Below the pieces are notes generated by a model, which saw only the letters and a list, made by a program, of their open reading frames with translations, was not told the origin of the DNA and did no database searches. Of a stretch of 64,000 bases of DNA, positions 1 through 8,868 are shown one piece after another; the first letter of the stretch is position 1; each line of letters begins with the position of its first letter. The translations under genes were made by a program, and so were the position numbers. Source of the DNA: CANLBN01 sp034111645. Its GTDB lineage: Bacteria > Pseudomonadota > Gammaproteobacteria > Pseudomonadales > Cellvibrionaceae. The stretch lies in contig JAWUWW010000003.1 in NCBI GenBank assembly GCA_034111645.1, positions 1-64,000 on the forward strand. Reading direction: 5' to 3'.

Positions 1-146
1 TGCCGAAGTGAATATAGGTAAGGCGGTAACAACCACGTTTGACCTTGTTGTTTAGTTTCTAAGTCTACTTTATATGCCGGCATTATTGCCTCCATTAATT
101 AAAAAATGAGGCGACAACAATCCTGACACAGCGGGGCAGAGGGTGA

Positions 147-374
147 TCAGTATCGAGCGCAATATGCAAAGATTATCTGATAGTTCTCAGCACCAATCGT
201 TAATACATCATGCGCCATTATTTTTTTGCTTTTTTGCAGCTCGACAGAACCATTCAACAGCACGATTCCGCTACTAACCATTTTTTTTGCCTCAGCCCCG
301 CTACTCGCTAAACCTTCAAATTTAAGAATTTTATATAGCTCAACTGGTTCTTTATTAATTTGAATTTTCTGCAT
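147..374 (-). CDS. YbcJ-like S4-domain RNA-binding protein
   Basis: A 75-residue protein that is almost entirely one S4 fold. The line VELYKILKFEGLASSGAEAK followed by a V-x-x-G-x-V-x-x-N-G-x-x-E-x-x-K-x-x-K-I pattern (residues 11-52) is the alphaL RNA-binding motif of the YbcJ/YaaA group. Such small stand-alone S4 proteins bind structured RNA, probably ribosomal, but no precise role is established. It lies 3 bp downstream of the small gene at 378-641 on the same strand, so the two are probably co-transcribed. The length is normal for the family. Confidence 0.8.
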   Translation of the reverse strand: MQKIQINKEPVELYKILKFEGLASSGAEAKKMVSSGIVLLNGSVELQKSKKIMAHDVLTIGAENYQIIFAYCARY

Positions 375-377
375 GAA

Positions 378-641
378 TTAATTTTTAACCGTCAAATCAA
401 TTGTTATTTTTGCCCCATGGATCGCGTATTTATGCGCTTTAATTTGTTTGGCAATATCTTTATGATCAAGTGCAGGATGTTCTTTACTCTCATCTATTTC
501 TAAACGCGTTTTAAAAGGCGATAAACAAAGAAGATCTTGATCAATATCGCTAGGTAACGATAAGTTTTCTAGTTTTGTACCTTTTTCAACAGACAAATAT
601 TTGCCTCCGTCTTTAACGCTCGTATATATATCAATTTTCAA
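378..641 (-). CDS. small conserved hypothetical protein (DUF6139-like)
   Basis: An 87-residue soluble protein with no signal peptide or membrane segment. It opens MKIDIYTSVKDGGKYLSVEK and has a D-x-D-x-x-x-L-S-P-F-K-T-R block (residues 34-46) and a basic, Ile-rich C-terminus. The pattern recalls a small gammaproteobacterial family I would call DUF6139, but that is from memory only. It is the promoter-proximal partner of the S4-domain gene, 3 bp upstream of it, so a shared RNA-related role is possible. No catalytic residues can be pointed to. Confidence 0.6.
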   Translation of the reverse strand: MKIDIYTSVKDGGKYLSVEKGTKLENLSLPSDIDQDLLCLSPFKTRLEIDESKEHPALDHKDIAKQIKAHKYAIHGAKITIDLTVKN

Positions 642-855
642 TTAATTCACCTTTAATTATATTTACTTTATTCATTATAGAAACTTAAATCGACCTAATT
701 GTCATGCCAAGGCACTATGCCCTCCGCACGAAAAATTATAACGAAAACTCAACAATAGAATGTGAAGTTTTACCTGTATAGACAAAACTATAAGGTACAA
801 ATGCCTTATACAACATATTTATAAAAGCATTTAGGAATAAGGCAAAATGAGTTTA

Positions 856-1016
856 GGGAACCTCTGATTAAGACTGGGTTGAATTTTTGATGAGATAAAA
901 TAATTGTATTTTAGGCGATAATTGAAGGTAATAGCGAGCTATTGGCGAAATTATCAACAAAAAATACGGTTATTTTAGCCGTCAAAAAACAATCCATGAC
1001 TTGATCAGAGGTTCCT
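856..1016. repeat. MITE-like element with about 20-bp terminal inverted repeats
   Basis: The left end GGAACCTCTGATTAAG (from 857) is matched in inverted orientation at the right end by CTTGATCAGAGGTTCC (to 1015). One base differs in these 16, and the similarity decays over a few further bases inward. The roughly 125-bp interior is AT-rich and partly self-complementary, with no open frame. Short ends, tiny size and no transposase fit a non-autonomous miniature element mobilised in trans. I cannot define a clean target duplication: the flanks read TTAG on the left and TAAG on the right. Confidence 0.6.
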
Positions 1017-1111
1017 AAGCTATCACCGCGATGATAATACACCTTTAGTCGATGAATAAAATAGACAAATTTGATTATTAGATAAGACCTTATGATATAA
1101 ATAGTTGTAAT

Positions 1112-1147
1112 TATATAAGTAGCTATATAAGTAGTTAAGTAAATAGC
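1112..1147. repeat. three degenerate 12-bp tandem repeats
   Basis: TATATAAGTAGC, TATATAAGTAGT and TAAGTAAATAGC follow one another directly. Short AT-rich tandem array in non-coding DNA; no function can be assigned. Confidence 0.4.
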
Positions 1148-1302
1148 TAAGCAAACCTAAGTCAAAATCTAGATAAGGATTGACTGATTATTGAATTTAG
1201 AGATTGCCGAGAAAAAAGAAATCGTCACAACCATTAGTACTGCATCTAAAAATGGTCATGACGATTAAGCTGATTAGGTGACCGCGTTAAAAATCTACGT
1301 GA

Positions 1303-1746
1303 TTAATTACGCACACCATAAGTTGTAAATGAGCCACGAGGCTCATCAGTTACATTAAAGACACCATCATTATTTGAATCAAAAGCAACTAAACACTCTG
1401 AATAACCTCCCTCATCAGCAACACCACCGTCTTCAATGGATATACCAAGACCAAGCTCTATCAAATATTGCTTATCTAAACCTGCTTCAAGTAATTCTGC
1501 AGAACTTTCACAGTCTGTTATTTCTAAGGGTTTTGAAGATGATAGGCTTGCATCATAGGCAATATTATTGGCATGATTGAGACTCGTCGCCGTTGTTAAG
1601 GCACCTACAATGTCTTTAATCGCTGCATCCTTAGCGGCATTTGGAATATCTATAAAACGCGGCACGGTAGTTGCTGCAACAACAACTAAAATCGCTACAA
1701 CAGAGATCAATTCGATTAACGTAAAACCTGACTCTACTTGCTTCAT
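1303..1746 (-). CDS. type IV prepilin-like protein (MSHA/pseudopilin type)
   Basis: A 147-residue prepilin. After a short basic leader comes the prepilin peptidase site ESG/FTLIELISVV (cut after Gly7), then a hydrophobic assembly helix running to about residue 33. This is the class III signal of MSHA-type pilins and type II secretion pseudopilins. Near the C-terminus DSNNDGVFNVTD matches an EF-hand or dockerin-like calcium loop. I chose the ATG at 1746, with AGAG six bases upstream, over a GTG at 1761 that would sit on the purine-rich stretch. It lies downstream of the TPR protein on the same strand after a 211-bp gap. No peptidase or assembly ATPase is in the window, so assembly must depend on genes elsewhere. 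Confidence 0.8.
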   Translation of the reverse strand: MKQVESGFTLIELISVVAILVVVAATTVPRFIDIPNAAKDAAIKDIVGALTTATSLNHANNIAYDASLSSSKPLEITDCESSAELLEAGLDKQYLIELGLGISIEDGGVADEGGYSECLVAFDSNNDGVFNVTDEPRGSFTTYGVRN

Positions 1747-1957
1747 TTTAGTCTCTAGCACCCTTCAAATATTGATAATAAAGCAACAAATACTTTCTCT
1801 AATAATAACTATAGCGACAAAATTAGATTCTGCCACTTGTAAATAAATACATAATTAAACAGTGAATCAAAAAAAGTTAACAATATTAGAAATGGTCTTT
1901 CAAGAAAATGGCAATCTGCAGATCTATTATTTTTAAATAACGTCAGCAGCTTTCATG

Positions 1958-3286
1958 TTAATAGCTAGCAACGAGGATAATATTTTTCTCAATATAACGT
2001 TTCACATCAGATTTTTGATCTGAATAATAATTGGCATAATGAAATGCTTGTAATGCTTTGCCATCTTCTAGCTTATCTAATGATACCGCTAAGCCTAACC
2101 AATAAATAGGATTCGTATAATCGACATGCAGCAGTTTTCTGTAAAGTGTTGAAGATTCACCGTAATTTCCGGCTTCATAGAAGAGGCCTGCTTTCAGACT
2201 ATAATAATTCTGATAGTCTTCTATAGCAGGCTGATGACCTTCTAATAGACGTATTGCGCCGGCAGCATCATCACGCGCTACAAATATATGGGCGGCTTTT
2301 TCTGCAAACTGAAAAAGATCTAAGCTTTTATTGTTATAAACCAAGGCTTCAGCCTCTTTATTCATTTCGGCTTTAAGATACAAACCCAATAGTAAATCAT
2401 AAGAGTCAACCCAATAATCACTGAGTAATGTAAATGACTCCAAGACTTTAATCGCTCCATCGATATTCCCTTGGTCAGTAAGTTTTTTGGCAATATAAGC
2501 GGTCTTTCTATCCACATCTTTAGTGTTAGACTTTGAGTATTTACTTCTATTATCAATAACTTTAATTGTCTCGCCATCTGTAGTTTCATCGCCTAAATTA
2601 GCTACCGCGTAATTTACACTATCATTATCATTGCCATCACCGCTACTTTGACCTAAGAAGATTGATTCATCTTTCATATAGGGAGCATATTTTTTAACTT
2701 GTGATGAAATATCAAAATAGTCGGCGCTTACTTTATAGGCATTTTCTACAAGACCAGCAACTTTATAAGCCTCATTTTTTCTTATGACTAAATCGGCGAG
2801 TGATAGGTAGCGATTAACAATTTTTTGAATTCCAGCAATGGCATCTTCATTATTAGAGTCTATAGCTAGCACACTCTCGTAGCGCTCGAAGGCATTGCTG
2901 CCAACGGGAGAAGTTAACTTATCCTCTTTTAATAGCTGATCTCCTGCTGAAATTATGCGTGCGATTTTCTCTTGCTTTTCGACTTGATCGACAATCTCAA
3001 AAATAATAACTTCTTTATTAGCTTGTGTATTTTCTGCATAACCCTCTAAAAAAAGAAATATTTCAGATGGCATTTTTTGATCGACAACTCGAGCATATTT
3101 AGGGTTAACCACCAAAAATCTAGCGGTATCAATTAGTAACGAATTTACATTTAATTCATTAGAATTGACCTTCACGGCAGGCTTTGTATAAATAAGATTA
3201 TAGTCAATCACAAACCATACAACAGATATAACCATCAATATAAATATGATCTTTTGACGAACAGAAGCTTTTTTTGATGTTAACAT
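1958..3286 (-). CDS. membrane-anchored TPR protein, possibly pilus-associated (MshN-like)
   Basis: A 442-residue protein with one N-terminal transmembrane helix (about residues 12-30, IIFILMVISVVWFVIDY) and a large domain expected in the periplasm. The second half carries helical TPR-like repeats, for example LTDQGNIDGAIKVLE, AGAIRLLEG and EAGNYGESSTLYRKLL, with the A/G-Y/A spacing of TPRs. An acidic low-complexity linker lies at about 215-240. This layout resembles MSHA biogenesis protein MshN, and the prepilin downstream fits, but identity below the domain level is not shown. The ATG at 3286 is chosen because it overlaps the stop of the small ORF at 3280-3507 (ATGTTAA). A TTG at 3361 would add 25 unlikely residues before the anchor. 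Confidence 0.6.
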   Translation of the reverse strand: MLTSKKASVRQKIIFILMVISVVWFVIDYNLIYTKPAVKVNSNELNVNSLLIDTARFLVVNPKYARVVDQKMPSEIFLFLEGYAENTQANKEVIIFEIVDQVEKQEKIARIISAGDQLLKEDKLTSPVGSNAFERYESVLAIDSNNEDAIAGIQKIVNRYLSLADLVIRKNEAYKVAGLVENAYKVSADYFDISSQVKKYAPYMKDESIFLGQSSGDGNDNDSVNYAVANLGDETTDGETIKVIDNRSKYSKSNTKDVDRKTAYIAKKLTDQGNIDGAIKVLESFTLLSDYWVDSYDLLLGLYLKAEMNKEAEALVYNNKSLDLFQFAEKAAHIFVARDDAAGAIRLLEGHQPAIEDYQNYYSLKAGLFYEAGNYGESSTLYRKLLHVDYTNPIYWLGLAVSLDKLEDGKALQAFHYANYYSDQKSDVKRYIEKNIILVASY

Positions 3287-3507
3287 AATGCTAATCCATA
3301 GCCTGTTTGCGTCTGACCATATATTGCTGCCTCTGCATTTATTGAAGATGTCGTTACGCAAATCGATACGCTATAATCTGATATGACCATAAAGTCGTCT
3401 TTATTAGAGATTTTTAGACCTCTACGATAATTATTATTTTTGTGGGTGAAAACTAGCGACATTATTCTCTCAAATTGCTTATATCTCGAAACTGTTAAAT
3501 ATGACAC
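3280..3507 (-). CDS. small hypothetical protein translationally coupled to the TPR gene
   Basis: A 75-codon frame starting with GTG, preceded by AAGG eight bases upstream. Its stop codon overlaps the ATG of the TPR gene as ATGTTAA, an arrangement typical of coupled genes. The product (MSYLTVSRYKQFERIMSLVF at the start, GQTQTGYGLALC at the end) has no signal peptide or long hydrophobic helix and matches nothing I recognise. It could be a leader-type gene of the pilus group or a remnant of a larger gene. The coupling and ribosome site are the only support. Confidence 0.4.
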   Translation of the reverse strand: MSYLTVSRYKQFERIMSLVFTHKNNNYRRGLKISNKDDFMVISDYSVSICVTTSSINAEAAIYGQTQTGYGLALC

Positions 3508-3709
3508 ATTAAAAACCTTACAACTCTGAATTTAATTATAGTTCTAATTATTATTAGCGCTAGGTTTATAAGAACTATTTATTGAAATTAGGTAAAAAAT
3601 CAATTTCAAGCCAAATTTTGACTAGTATCCTTCTGTAGCATAACAGCCTACTTTCACTATAATGCAGCCTCTGTTAGACCCCTAACTGCAACTGTAAGCA
3701 CAAGCCACT

Positions 3710-4216
3710 ATGATAAATATTGTTTTAGTAGAGCCAGAAATACCCCCAAATACTGGGAATATCATTCGCCTAGCAGCAAATACTGGTTGTAGGCTTCATC
3801 TGGTTGAGCCATTGGGCTTTGAGCTAGATGATAAACGCCTCCGGCGAGCAGGCTTAGATTATGATGAGTGGGCCTCTGTTGTACGCCACAAAAACTGGCA
3901 AGCATTTCTTGAGGATGCCGTTTTAAAGGATATTCCCATTAATACTGGCTCTACGGTTACTTTACCTAAACAATTATTTGCGATTAGCACTAAAGGTAAA
4001 TGCAGTTATACGGATGTAACTTTTAGCGAAAATGACTTTGTTATATTTGGCGCAGAAACCCGTGGGCTGCCAGCAGAAATTCTGCAACATGAACACATTA
4101 ATAATGTTTTGCGTATACCTATGCAACCCCATAGTCGCAGTATGAATTTATCAAATTCTGTCTCTGTGATTATTTACGAAGCTTGGCGTCAACTCGATTT
4201 TAAGGGCGCTATTTAG
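3710..4216 (+). CDS. trmL: tRNA (cytidine/uridine-34 2'-O)-methyltransferase TrmL
   Basis: SPOUT-superfamily methyltransferase that uses SAM to 2'-O-methylate the wobble base of leucine tRNAs. The 168 residues are close to the usual 155-160. The family motifs are in order: PPNTGNIIRLAANTG (12-26), the knot motif FGAETRGLP (113-121) and MNLSNSVSVIIYEAWRQ (145-161). It acts in the cytoplasm as a dimer. It is the first gene of a + strand run (trmL, fldB, mnmC) in which trmL and mnmC both modify the tRNA wobble position. The start gives MINIVLVEPE, standard for the family. Confidence 0.95.
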   Translation: MINIVLVEPEIPPNTGNIIRLAANTGCRLHLVEPLGFELDDKRLRRAGLDYDEWASVVRHKNWQAFLEDAVLKDIPINTGSTVTLPKQLFAISTKGKCSYTDVTFSENDFVIFGAETRGLPAEILQHEHINNVLRIPMQPHSRSMNLSNSVSVIIYEAWRQLDFKGAI

Positions 4217-4261
4217 GCACTAGTTAAGCAATTCTTAAGTAATAGTAAAAGAGACCAATTA

Positions 4262-4783
4262 ATGAAAAGAGCTCCTATAGGACTTTTTTATGGTAGCTCA
4301 ACTTGCTACACAGAGATGAGTGCCGAAAAGATCCAACAATACTTTGGCGATAAAAATATTGACCTTTTTAATATTGCCGATACATCGATTGATGAAATAA
4401 ATCACTATCAGCAAATTATTTTTGGAATTCCCACTTGGGATTATGGCGAACTTCAAGAGGATTGGGAGGCAGTCTGGGAAGAGATTGATAATATTAATTT
4501 TTCTGACAAGATAATTGCAATATTTGGACTTGGCGATCAGATTGGTTACCCCGATTGGTTTTTAGATGCCATGGGATTTTTACATAATAAAGTTTTATTG
4601 CTAGGCGCAACCGTCATAGGTTATTGGCCAAATGAAGGCTATACCTTTGAGACATCACAAGCACTCAACGAAGATAAGACAGAATTTCTTGGCCTTGCTC
4701 TTGACGATGAAAATCAGTTCGATAAAACAGACGAACGCATTGCCTTATGGTGCGAGCAACTTAAACTGAACTTTAAGCTCTAA
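4262..4783 (+). CDS. fldB: flavodoxin (FldB type)
   Basis: Long-chain flavodoxin of 173 residues, a soluble FMN carrier of low-potential electrons. The phosphate loop GLFYGSSTCYTEMSAEKI (residues 7-24) has the Cys-Tyr variant typical of FldB rather than FldA. PTWDYGELQEDW (57-68) gives the aromatic stack on the flavin, and GLGDQIGYPDWF (89-100) is the second FMN loop. It sits 45 bp after trmL and 40 bp before mnmC, so these are probably one transcript. The electron partner cannot be told from this window. Confidence 0.92.
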   Translation: MKRAPIGLFYGSSTCYTEMSAEKIQQYFGDKNIDLFNIADTSIDEINHYQQIIFGIPTWDYGELQEDWEAVWEEIDNINFSDKIIAIFGLGDQIGYPDWFLDAMGFLHNKVLLLGATVIGYWPNEGYTFETSQALNEDKTEFLGLALDDENQFDKTDERIALWCEQLKLNFKL

Positions 4784-4823
4784 CACTTAGAAAATAAATG
4801 TACTCTAAATCTATACTAATCCT

Positions 4824-7154
4824 ATGACTAAAGTTATTAATGACGATGATTGCGAAGACAATCAAGCTTCTGCGAGTGCATCAGTTATTAAATGGGATGA
4901 AAAAGGGCAGCCACTGTCGACGCAATTTAAAGATGTATATTTTTCTCCAAAAGACGGCTTAGAAGAAAGCCGTTATGTTTTCTTAGAGCACAATCAATTA
5001 ACAAAACGCTTTGTCAGCTTAAAAAGCGGCGATTCATTTGTTGTTGCTGAAGCAGGCTTTGGCACCGGACTCAATTTTTTGAGTTGCTGGCAACACTGGC
5101 TAGAACATGCACCTAAAACTGCTCAGCTTAGTTTTATTAGTGTCGAAAAATATCCTTTAACCCCTGTTGATTTAGCGCGCTCTTTAGCTTTATGGCCAAG
5201 TCTTAGCAAATTAGCAGATGAACTCTGCCACTGTTACGAGATGTGCTTTACCTCAACTCAAACACCTCAATACAAGGCTTTGAACTTTGGTAATGTAAGG
5301 TTACTGCTGTTAATTGATGATGCAGAAAGTGGCTTTAGACGATTACTGCATAGCCATGATACAAATGCCGTGCAGAATTTTACCCAGAGTGCATTTGCGA
5401 TTAAACCCAATTGGAGTGGCGTAGATGCATGGTTTTTAGATGGCTTTACACCATCTAGAAATCCAGAGATGTGGACAAAATCACTCTATTATACAATGGC
5501 TTTGCTAAGCAAAAGAGAATCCACCTTTTCGACCTTTACGGCTGCGAGTGCTGTTAGGCATGATTTAACCGCAGCGGGTTTTGATGTTACTAAGGCAAGT
5601 GGATTTGGTAGCAAGAGAGAAATGTTGTATGGAGTCTTTAATCCCGCTCGGTTTAACGTTGCGGAGATCCCAGCCGCTCAAAATAATGTAACCAATCGGC
5701 CTTCATCATCTCTAAATTCTGCAAGTAAAAAGCCTTTTAGTACAAAAAAACGAACGAAGCATACAACAAACTTAACTCCATGGGCTGTTACAAAAGACTT
5801 TAAATCTCTCACGCAAAATCAATCTATTGCAATTATTGGAGCGGGCCTAGCAGGTTGTCATACGGCTAATGCCCTTGCCAAACGTGGTTTTAAAGTGTCA
5901 TTAATTGATCGGCATAACACTATAGCATCAGCAGCATCTGGCAACCCTCAAGGAGTGTTGTATGCAAAACTATCAGCTCATGCACAAACTCTGAGTGACT
6001 TTAATTTGCAGGCACTACTGCATGCGCAATATTTTTATAAACACTATTGGATAGACTCTGACAATGGTGAGTGCTGCGGTGTGTTACAACTCAGTTATAA
6101 CGACAACACCCAAAAAAATCACATCGCTATTGACAATAAACTTCAGCATTCAAAGGCGATAAAATTTATTGAGGCTAGTCAAGCGAGCAGTATTGCTAAT
6201 GTAAAGATAAAGCATAGCGCTCTTTATTTTCCTTATTGTGGTTGGTTAAAACCTCAAACACTTTGTCAACAGCTTTGTGATCATGAAAATATTACGGTCA
6301 TTAATAACACCCACATTAAATCATTAGAACAAGATAAAATCTCAAGCTCTTGGTTGCTTGTCGCTGAAAAAATAGATGAACTAAATACAATCGAAGAAAA
6401 CCAAAATGACTACCTCAAACAGAAACTCAGTTACAGACAACAATTTGATCAAGTCATTATTGCCAATGCAGGCGATGCTAAACGTTTTGAACAAACCCAA
6501 TGGCTACCAACTAAGCCGGTGCGCGGGCAAATCAGCTATTTAAAAACTCAACCACCCTTTGATAAACTTAGGAGCGTTATTTGTGCCGAGGGCTATATGC
6601 CACCGGCCACGAGTATTTCTGTTGACGGTGAGGCAAGTCAAATACATGCGCTAGGAGCTAGTTTTAACCTGCACTCTAACAATGAATCCCTTAATGATGA
6701 GGATCACCAGAATAATTTAGTAAATGTCATAAAATATTTTATAGATGAAGGGATAACGAATGAGCCTAATAAGAGGCCTCATAATAAGGCGGCAAAACCC
6801 TTGAATACACTAGATGCACCCGTTATTAAAGGCGGACGTGTGGGCTTTAGATGTACTAGCCCCGACTATTTGCCATTAGTAGGTCCAGCCCCGATCTATG
6901 AAGAATTCAAAGAGAATTACAAATCGCTTAGTCGAGATGCAAAAACGTTTGTGCCTGAACTTGGCAGCTATTACCCAGGTTTATATATTAATATTGCCCA
7001 TGGTTCTAGAGGCTTAGCTTACACGCCCATCACGGCAGAGTTGCTAGCGTGCACTATGGCTCAACAACCTCCTCCAATGAGCCAAGAGATGGTCAATGCA
7101 CTAAATCCTGGTCGCTTTATTATTCGAGACTTAATCCGTAGTCACAAGCGGTAA
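4824..7154 (+). CDS. mnmC: bifunctional tRNA (mnm5s2U34) biosynthesis protein MnmC
   Basis: Completes the mnm5s2U modification at tRNA wobble position 34. The C-terminal FAD domain removes the carboxymethyl group and the N-terminal SAM domain methylates the resulting amine. The methyltransferase half shows EAGFGTGLNF (76-85) and WFLDGFTPSRNPEMW (around 205-217). The oxidase half begins with the dinucleotide fold AIIGAGLAGCHTANALAKRG near residue 335 and ends with an HGSRGLAYTP block. At 776 residues it is about 100 longer than the E. coli protein. The extra length sits in a Ser/Thr/Lys-rich linker between the domains and in loops of the FAD part. Both catalytic halves appear intact. Confidence 0.95.
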   Translation: MTKVINDDDCEDNQASASASVIKWDEKGQPLSTQFKDVYFSPKDGLEESRYVFLEHNQLTKRFVSLKSGDSFVVAEAGFGTGLNFLSCWQHWLEHAPKTAQLSFISVEKYPLTPVDLARSLALWPSLSKLADELCHCYEMCFTSTQTPQYKALNFGNVRLLLLIDDAESGFRRLLHSHDTNAVQNFTQSAFAIKPNWSGVDAWFLDGFTPSRNPEMWTKSLYYTMALLSKRESTFSTFTAASAVRHDLTAAGFDVTKASGFGSKREMLYGVFNPARFNVAEIPAAQNNVTNRPSSSLNSASKKPFSTKKRTKHTTNLTPWAVTKDFKSLTQNQSIAIIGAGLAGCHTANALAKRGFKVSLIDRHNTIASAASGNPQGVLYAKLSAHAQTLSDFNLQALLHAQYFYKHYWIDSDNGECCGVLQLSYNDNTQKNHIAIDNKLQHSKAIKFIEASQASSIANVKIKHSALYFPYCGWLKPQTLCQQLCDHENITVINNTHIKSLEQDKISSSWLLVAEKIDELNTIEENQNDYLKQKLSYRQQFDQVIIANAGDAKRFEQTQWLPTKPVRGQISYLKTQPPFDKLRSVICAEGYMPPATSISVDGEASQIHALGASFNLHSNNESLNDEDHQNNLVNVIKYFIDEGITNEPNKRPHNKAAKPLNTLDAPVIKGGRVGFRCTSPDYLPLVGPAPIYEEFKENYKSLSRDAKTFVPELGSYYPGLYINIAHGSRGLAYTPITAELLACTMAQQPPPMSQEMVNALNPGRFIIRDLIRSHKR

Positions 7155-7308
7155 GCAAAACTGCTGCCCATATCATCCCCTAGATGTCATCTCTAGACAT
7201 TCTTAAGTATGACTAAAAAAATTTATGCTTGCCACCTAGATAAACGCTCTATAATGTCTATACTTTATTGAGAATATCCACTAAAAGTATTAACCAAGAG
7301 TAATCATC

Positions 7309-7650
7309 ATGCTGCTAACCCGTCGTCGCAATATTGCTTTTAGCGCTCAAGACACCGGTACTGTTCACAACTATTATGAGCGACTGGTGTTAGAAGCCTT
7401 ATTGAAACAAGACCCCAGAGCCAGCAAAGATAATGATTTTATGGATGATGTCTCTTGTGTTGCTCTAAATCACCTGCCACCGCGCTATATTCGTCACGAT
7501 GTGGATATGAGTTTTTACCTTTCGCCTATAGAACTTGATGAAATTAATAAAAAGGTCCATAAAGCGGTGAAGAATGCCATAGAATTTGTAAAAAAACGCG
7601 AGCAAGATAAACAAGCTTCCTTGGACGATGACGAAGAGCTAAATATCTAA
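7309..7650 (+). CDS. ComFB-family (late competence) protein
   Basis: A 113-residue protein matching the ComFB family: an N-terminal NYYERLVLEALL helix, a MDDVSCVALNHLPPRYIRHD core (residues 45-64) and a FYLSPIELDEINKKV helix, ending in a charged tail. The family is named for a gene in the Bacillus comF operon, and recent work links members to cyclic dinucleotide binding. Here it stands alone, about 150 bp after mnmC with its own upstream region, and no competence gene is nearby. I infer a small signalling or regulatory protein; the ligand is unknown. Confidence 0.75.
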   Translation: MLLTRRRNIAFSAQDTGTVHNYYERLVLEALLKQDPRASKDNDFMDDVSCVALNHLPPRYIRHDVDMSFYLSPIELDEINKKVHKAVKNAIEFVKKREQDKQASLDDDEELNI

Positions 7651-7947
7651 GTATGCAAGATTATAAATTTTAGGTTTTAATTTTTATAGCAATGCAGCTA
7701 CTACGGATAAAACCTTAAGCACAATAAAAAGTTGTTTAACTAGAGGAAATAGACGCCTAAACATAATGAGTTCTCCTCCACTATTTTTAATCTATTAATG
7801 ACACTGCTTTAGTAAGTAGTGTCTCAATTCATTCCATATAAAAGTTTGGCTAAATATTCTTCTGCGCTGGTGACTTCCCTTAAGCAAGACATATTCAAAA
7901 AAAATTATATATAATAAGCGCTTCTCTAGCACTCAGGTTATTTGTTA

Positions 7948-8868
7948 ATGTATCAATGGCTATTGCTTATTATCTTTTTAAACGTTAGCGCGTCTACTAG
8001 CGCTGATAATGTATCTATTAATAGTTTGCCTAACTTTATATTAACCGATGCATATAAGATAAACGCTAAGCCAAGAATTTCGCAAACATCCACTGAATCA
8101 TTGCAGTATTTATCTGCCGTATCAACCATATCATCAGTTGCCACGTCATCAAGCCAAAAAACCTCGGCTAAATTTCCTGTCGCCTTAAAGCCAAACGTTT
8201 TAGCACAAGAACCTTATAATCAACAATGGTTTACTCAAGGCTTCTTTAAAGATGACGAAACTTTTTATATTAGCAGCGGCTTGTATAATAAATCTGTTCT
8301 TGTTTATCAAAGCCCACATAAAAACTTACGCTATTTTTTGCCGCCCCAGTATTTTGCAGAAGGCTTAACGGTTATTGATGACAAGTTATTTTTACTAACC
8401 TGGAAGGAAGAAACGCTATTCATTTTTGATAAAAAAACGTTAACTCCAATTAGCAAACTCACTTACAAGGGAGAAGGCTGGGGTCTTACTCATAATGAAA
8501 ATTCATTCATTATGAGTAATGGTAGTAATAACATTACATTTAGAGATAAAAACTCTTTTGAGGTACAACACGCCCTGACTATTCAAAACTTTGATAATAT
8601 AAATGAGCTTGAATATATTGATGGTATTATTTGGGCAAACCGTTGGTACGATGAAAAAATTTACGCTATAGATAGTAAAAATGGGTGTATTTTAGCAAGT
8701 ATAGACCTCACCAACTTACGTTTAGATAGCATTACAAGTAACGATAAAAATATAACAAACGGTATTGCTTACGATAAAGAACGGGATGGTTTATGGGTGA
8801 CGGGAAAATACTGGAACCAACGTTTTTTAATTGCTCTTCCACAATTAGATAAATCAGTTTGTATGTAA
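7948..8868 (+). CDS. secreted glutaminyl-peptide cyclotransferase
   Basis: Glutamine cyclotransferase family (five-bladed propeller, Glu_cyclase_2), which turns N-terminal Gln of peptides into pyroglutamate. An N-terminal signal peptide (WLLLIIFLNVSASTSA) directs export. A roughly 60-residue Ser/Thr-rich spacer follows. The family blades come next: QQWFTQGFF, AEGLTVIDDKLFLLTWKE, GEGWGLTH, NELEYIDGIIWANRWY and NGIAYDKERDGLWVTGKYW. I took the ATG at 7948; a TTG at 7942 would add two residues. The gene is monocistronic by its flanks. Periplasmic or extracellular peptide processing is the likely role, substrate unknown. Confidence 0.85.
   Translation: MYQWLLLIIFLNVSASTSADNVSINSLPNFILTDAYKINAKPRISQTSTESLQYLSAVSTISSVATSSSQKTSAKFPVALKPNVLAQEPYNQQWFTQGFFKDDETFYISSGLYNKSVLVYQSPHKNLRYFLPPQYFAEGLTVIDDKLFLLTWKEETLFIFDKKTLTPISKLTYKGEGWGLTHNENSFIMSNGSNNITFRDKNSFEVQHALTIQNFDNINELEYIDGIIWANRWYDEKIYAIDSKNGCILASIDLTNLRLDSITSNDKNITNGIAYDKERDGLWVTGKYWNQRFLIALPQLDKSVCM

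Larger units (their letters stand above)
642..1302. other. intergenic stretch without genes
   Basis: About 660 bp between the small gene at 378-641 and the prepilin. It holds a MITE-like inverted-repeat element (856-1016) and a short run of degenerate 12-bp tandem repeats (1112-1147). No convincing coding frame is seen on either strand. Confidence 0.6.

Noticed and set aside
2..55. Open end of a + strand frame reading AEVNIGKAVTTTFDLVV then stop
   Set aside because: Could be the C-terminus of a gene cut by the window edge, but 17 residues are too few to support a call.
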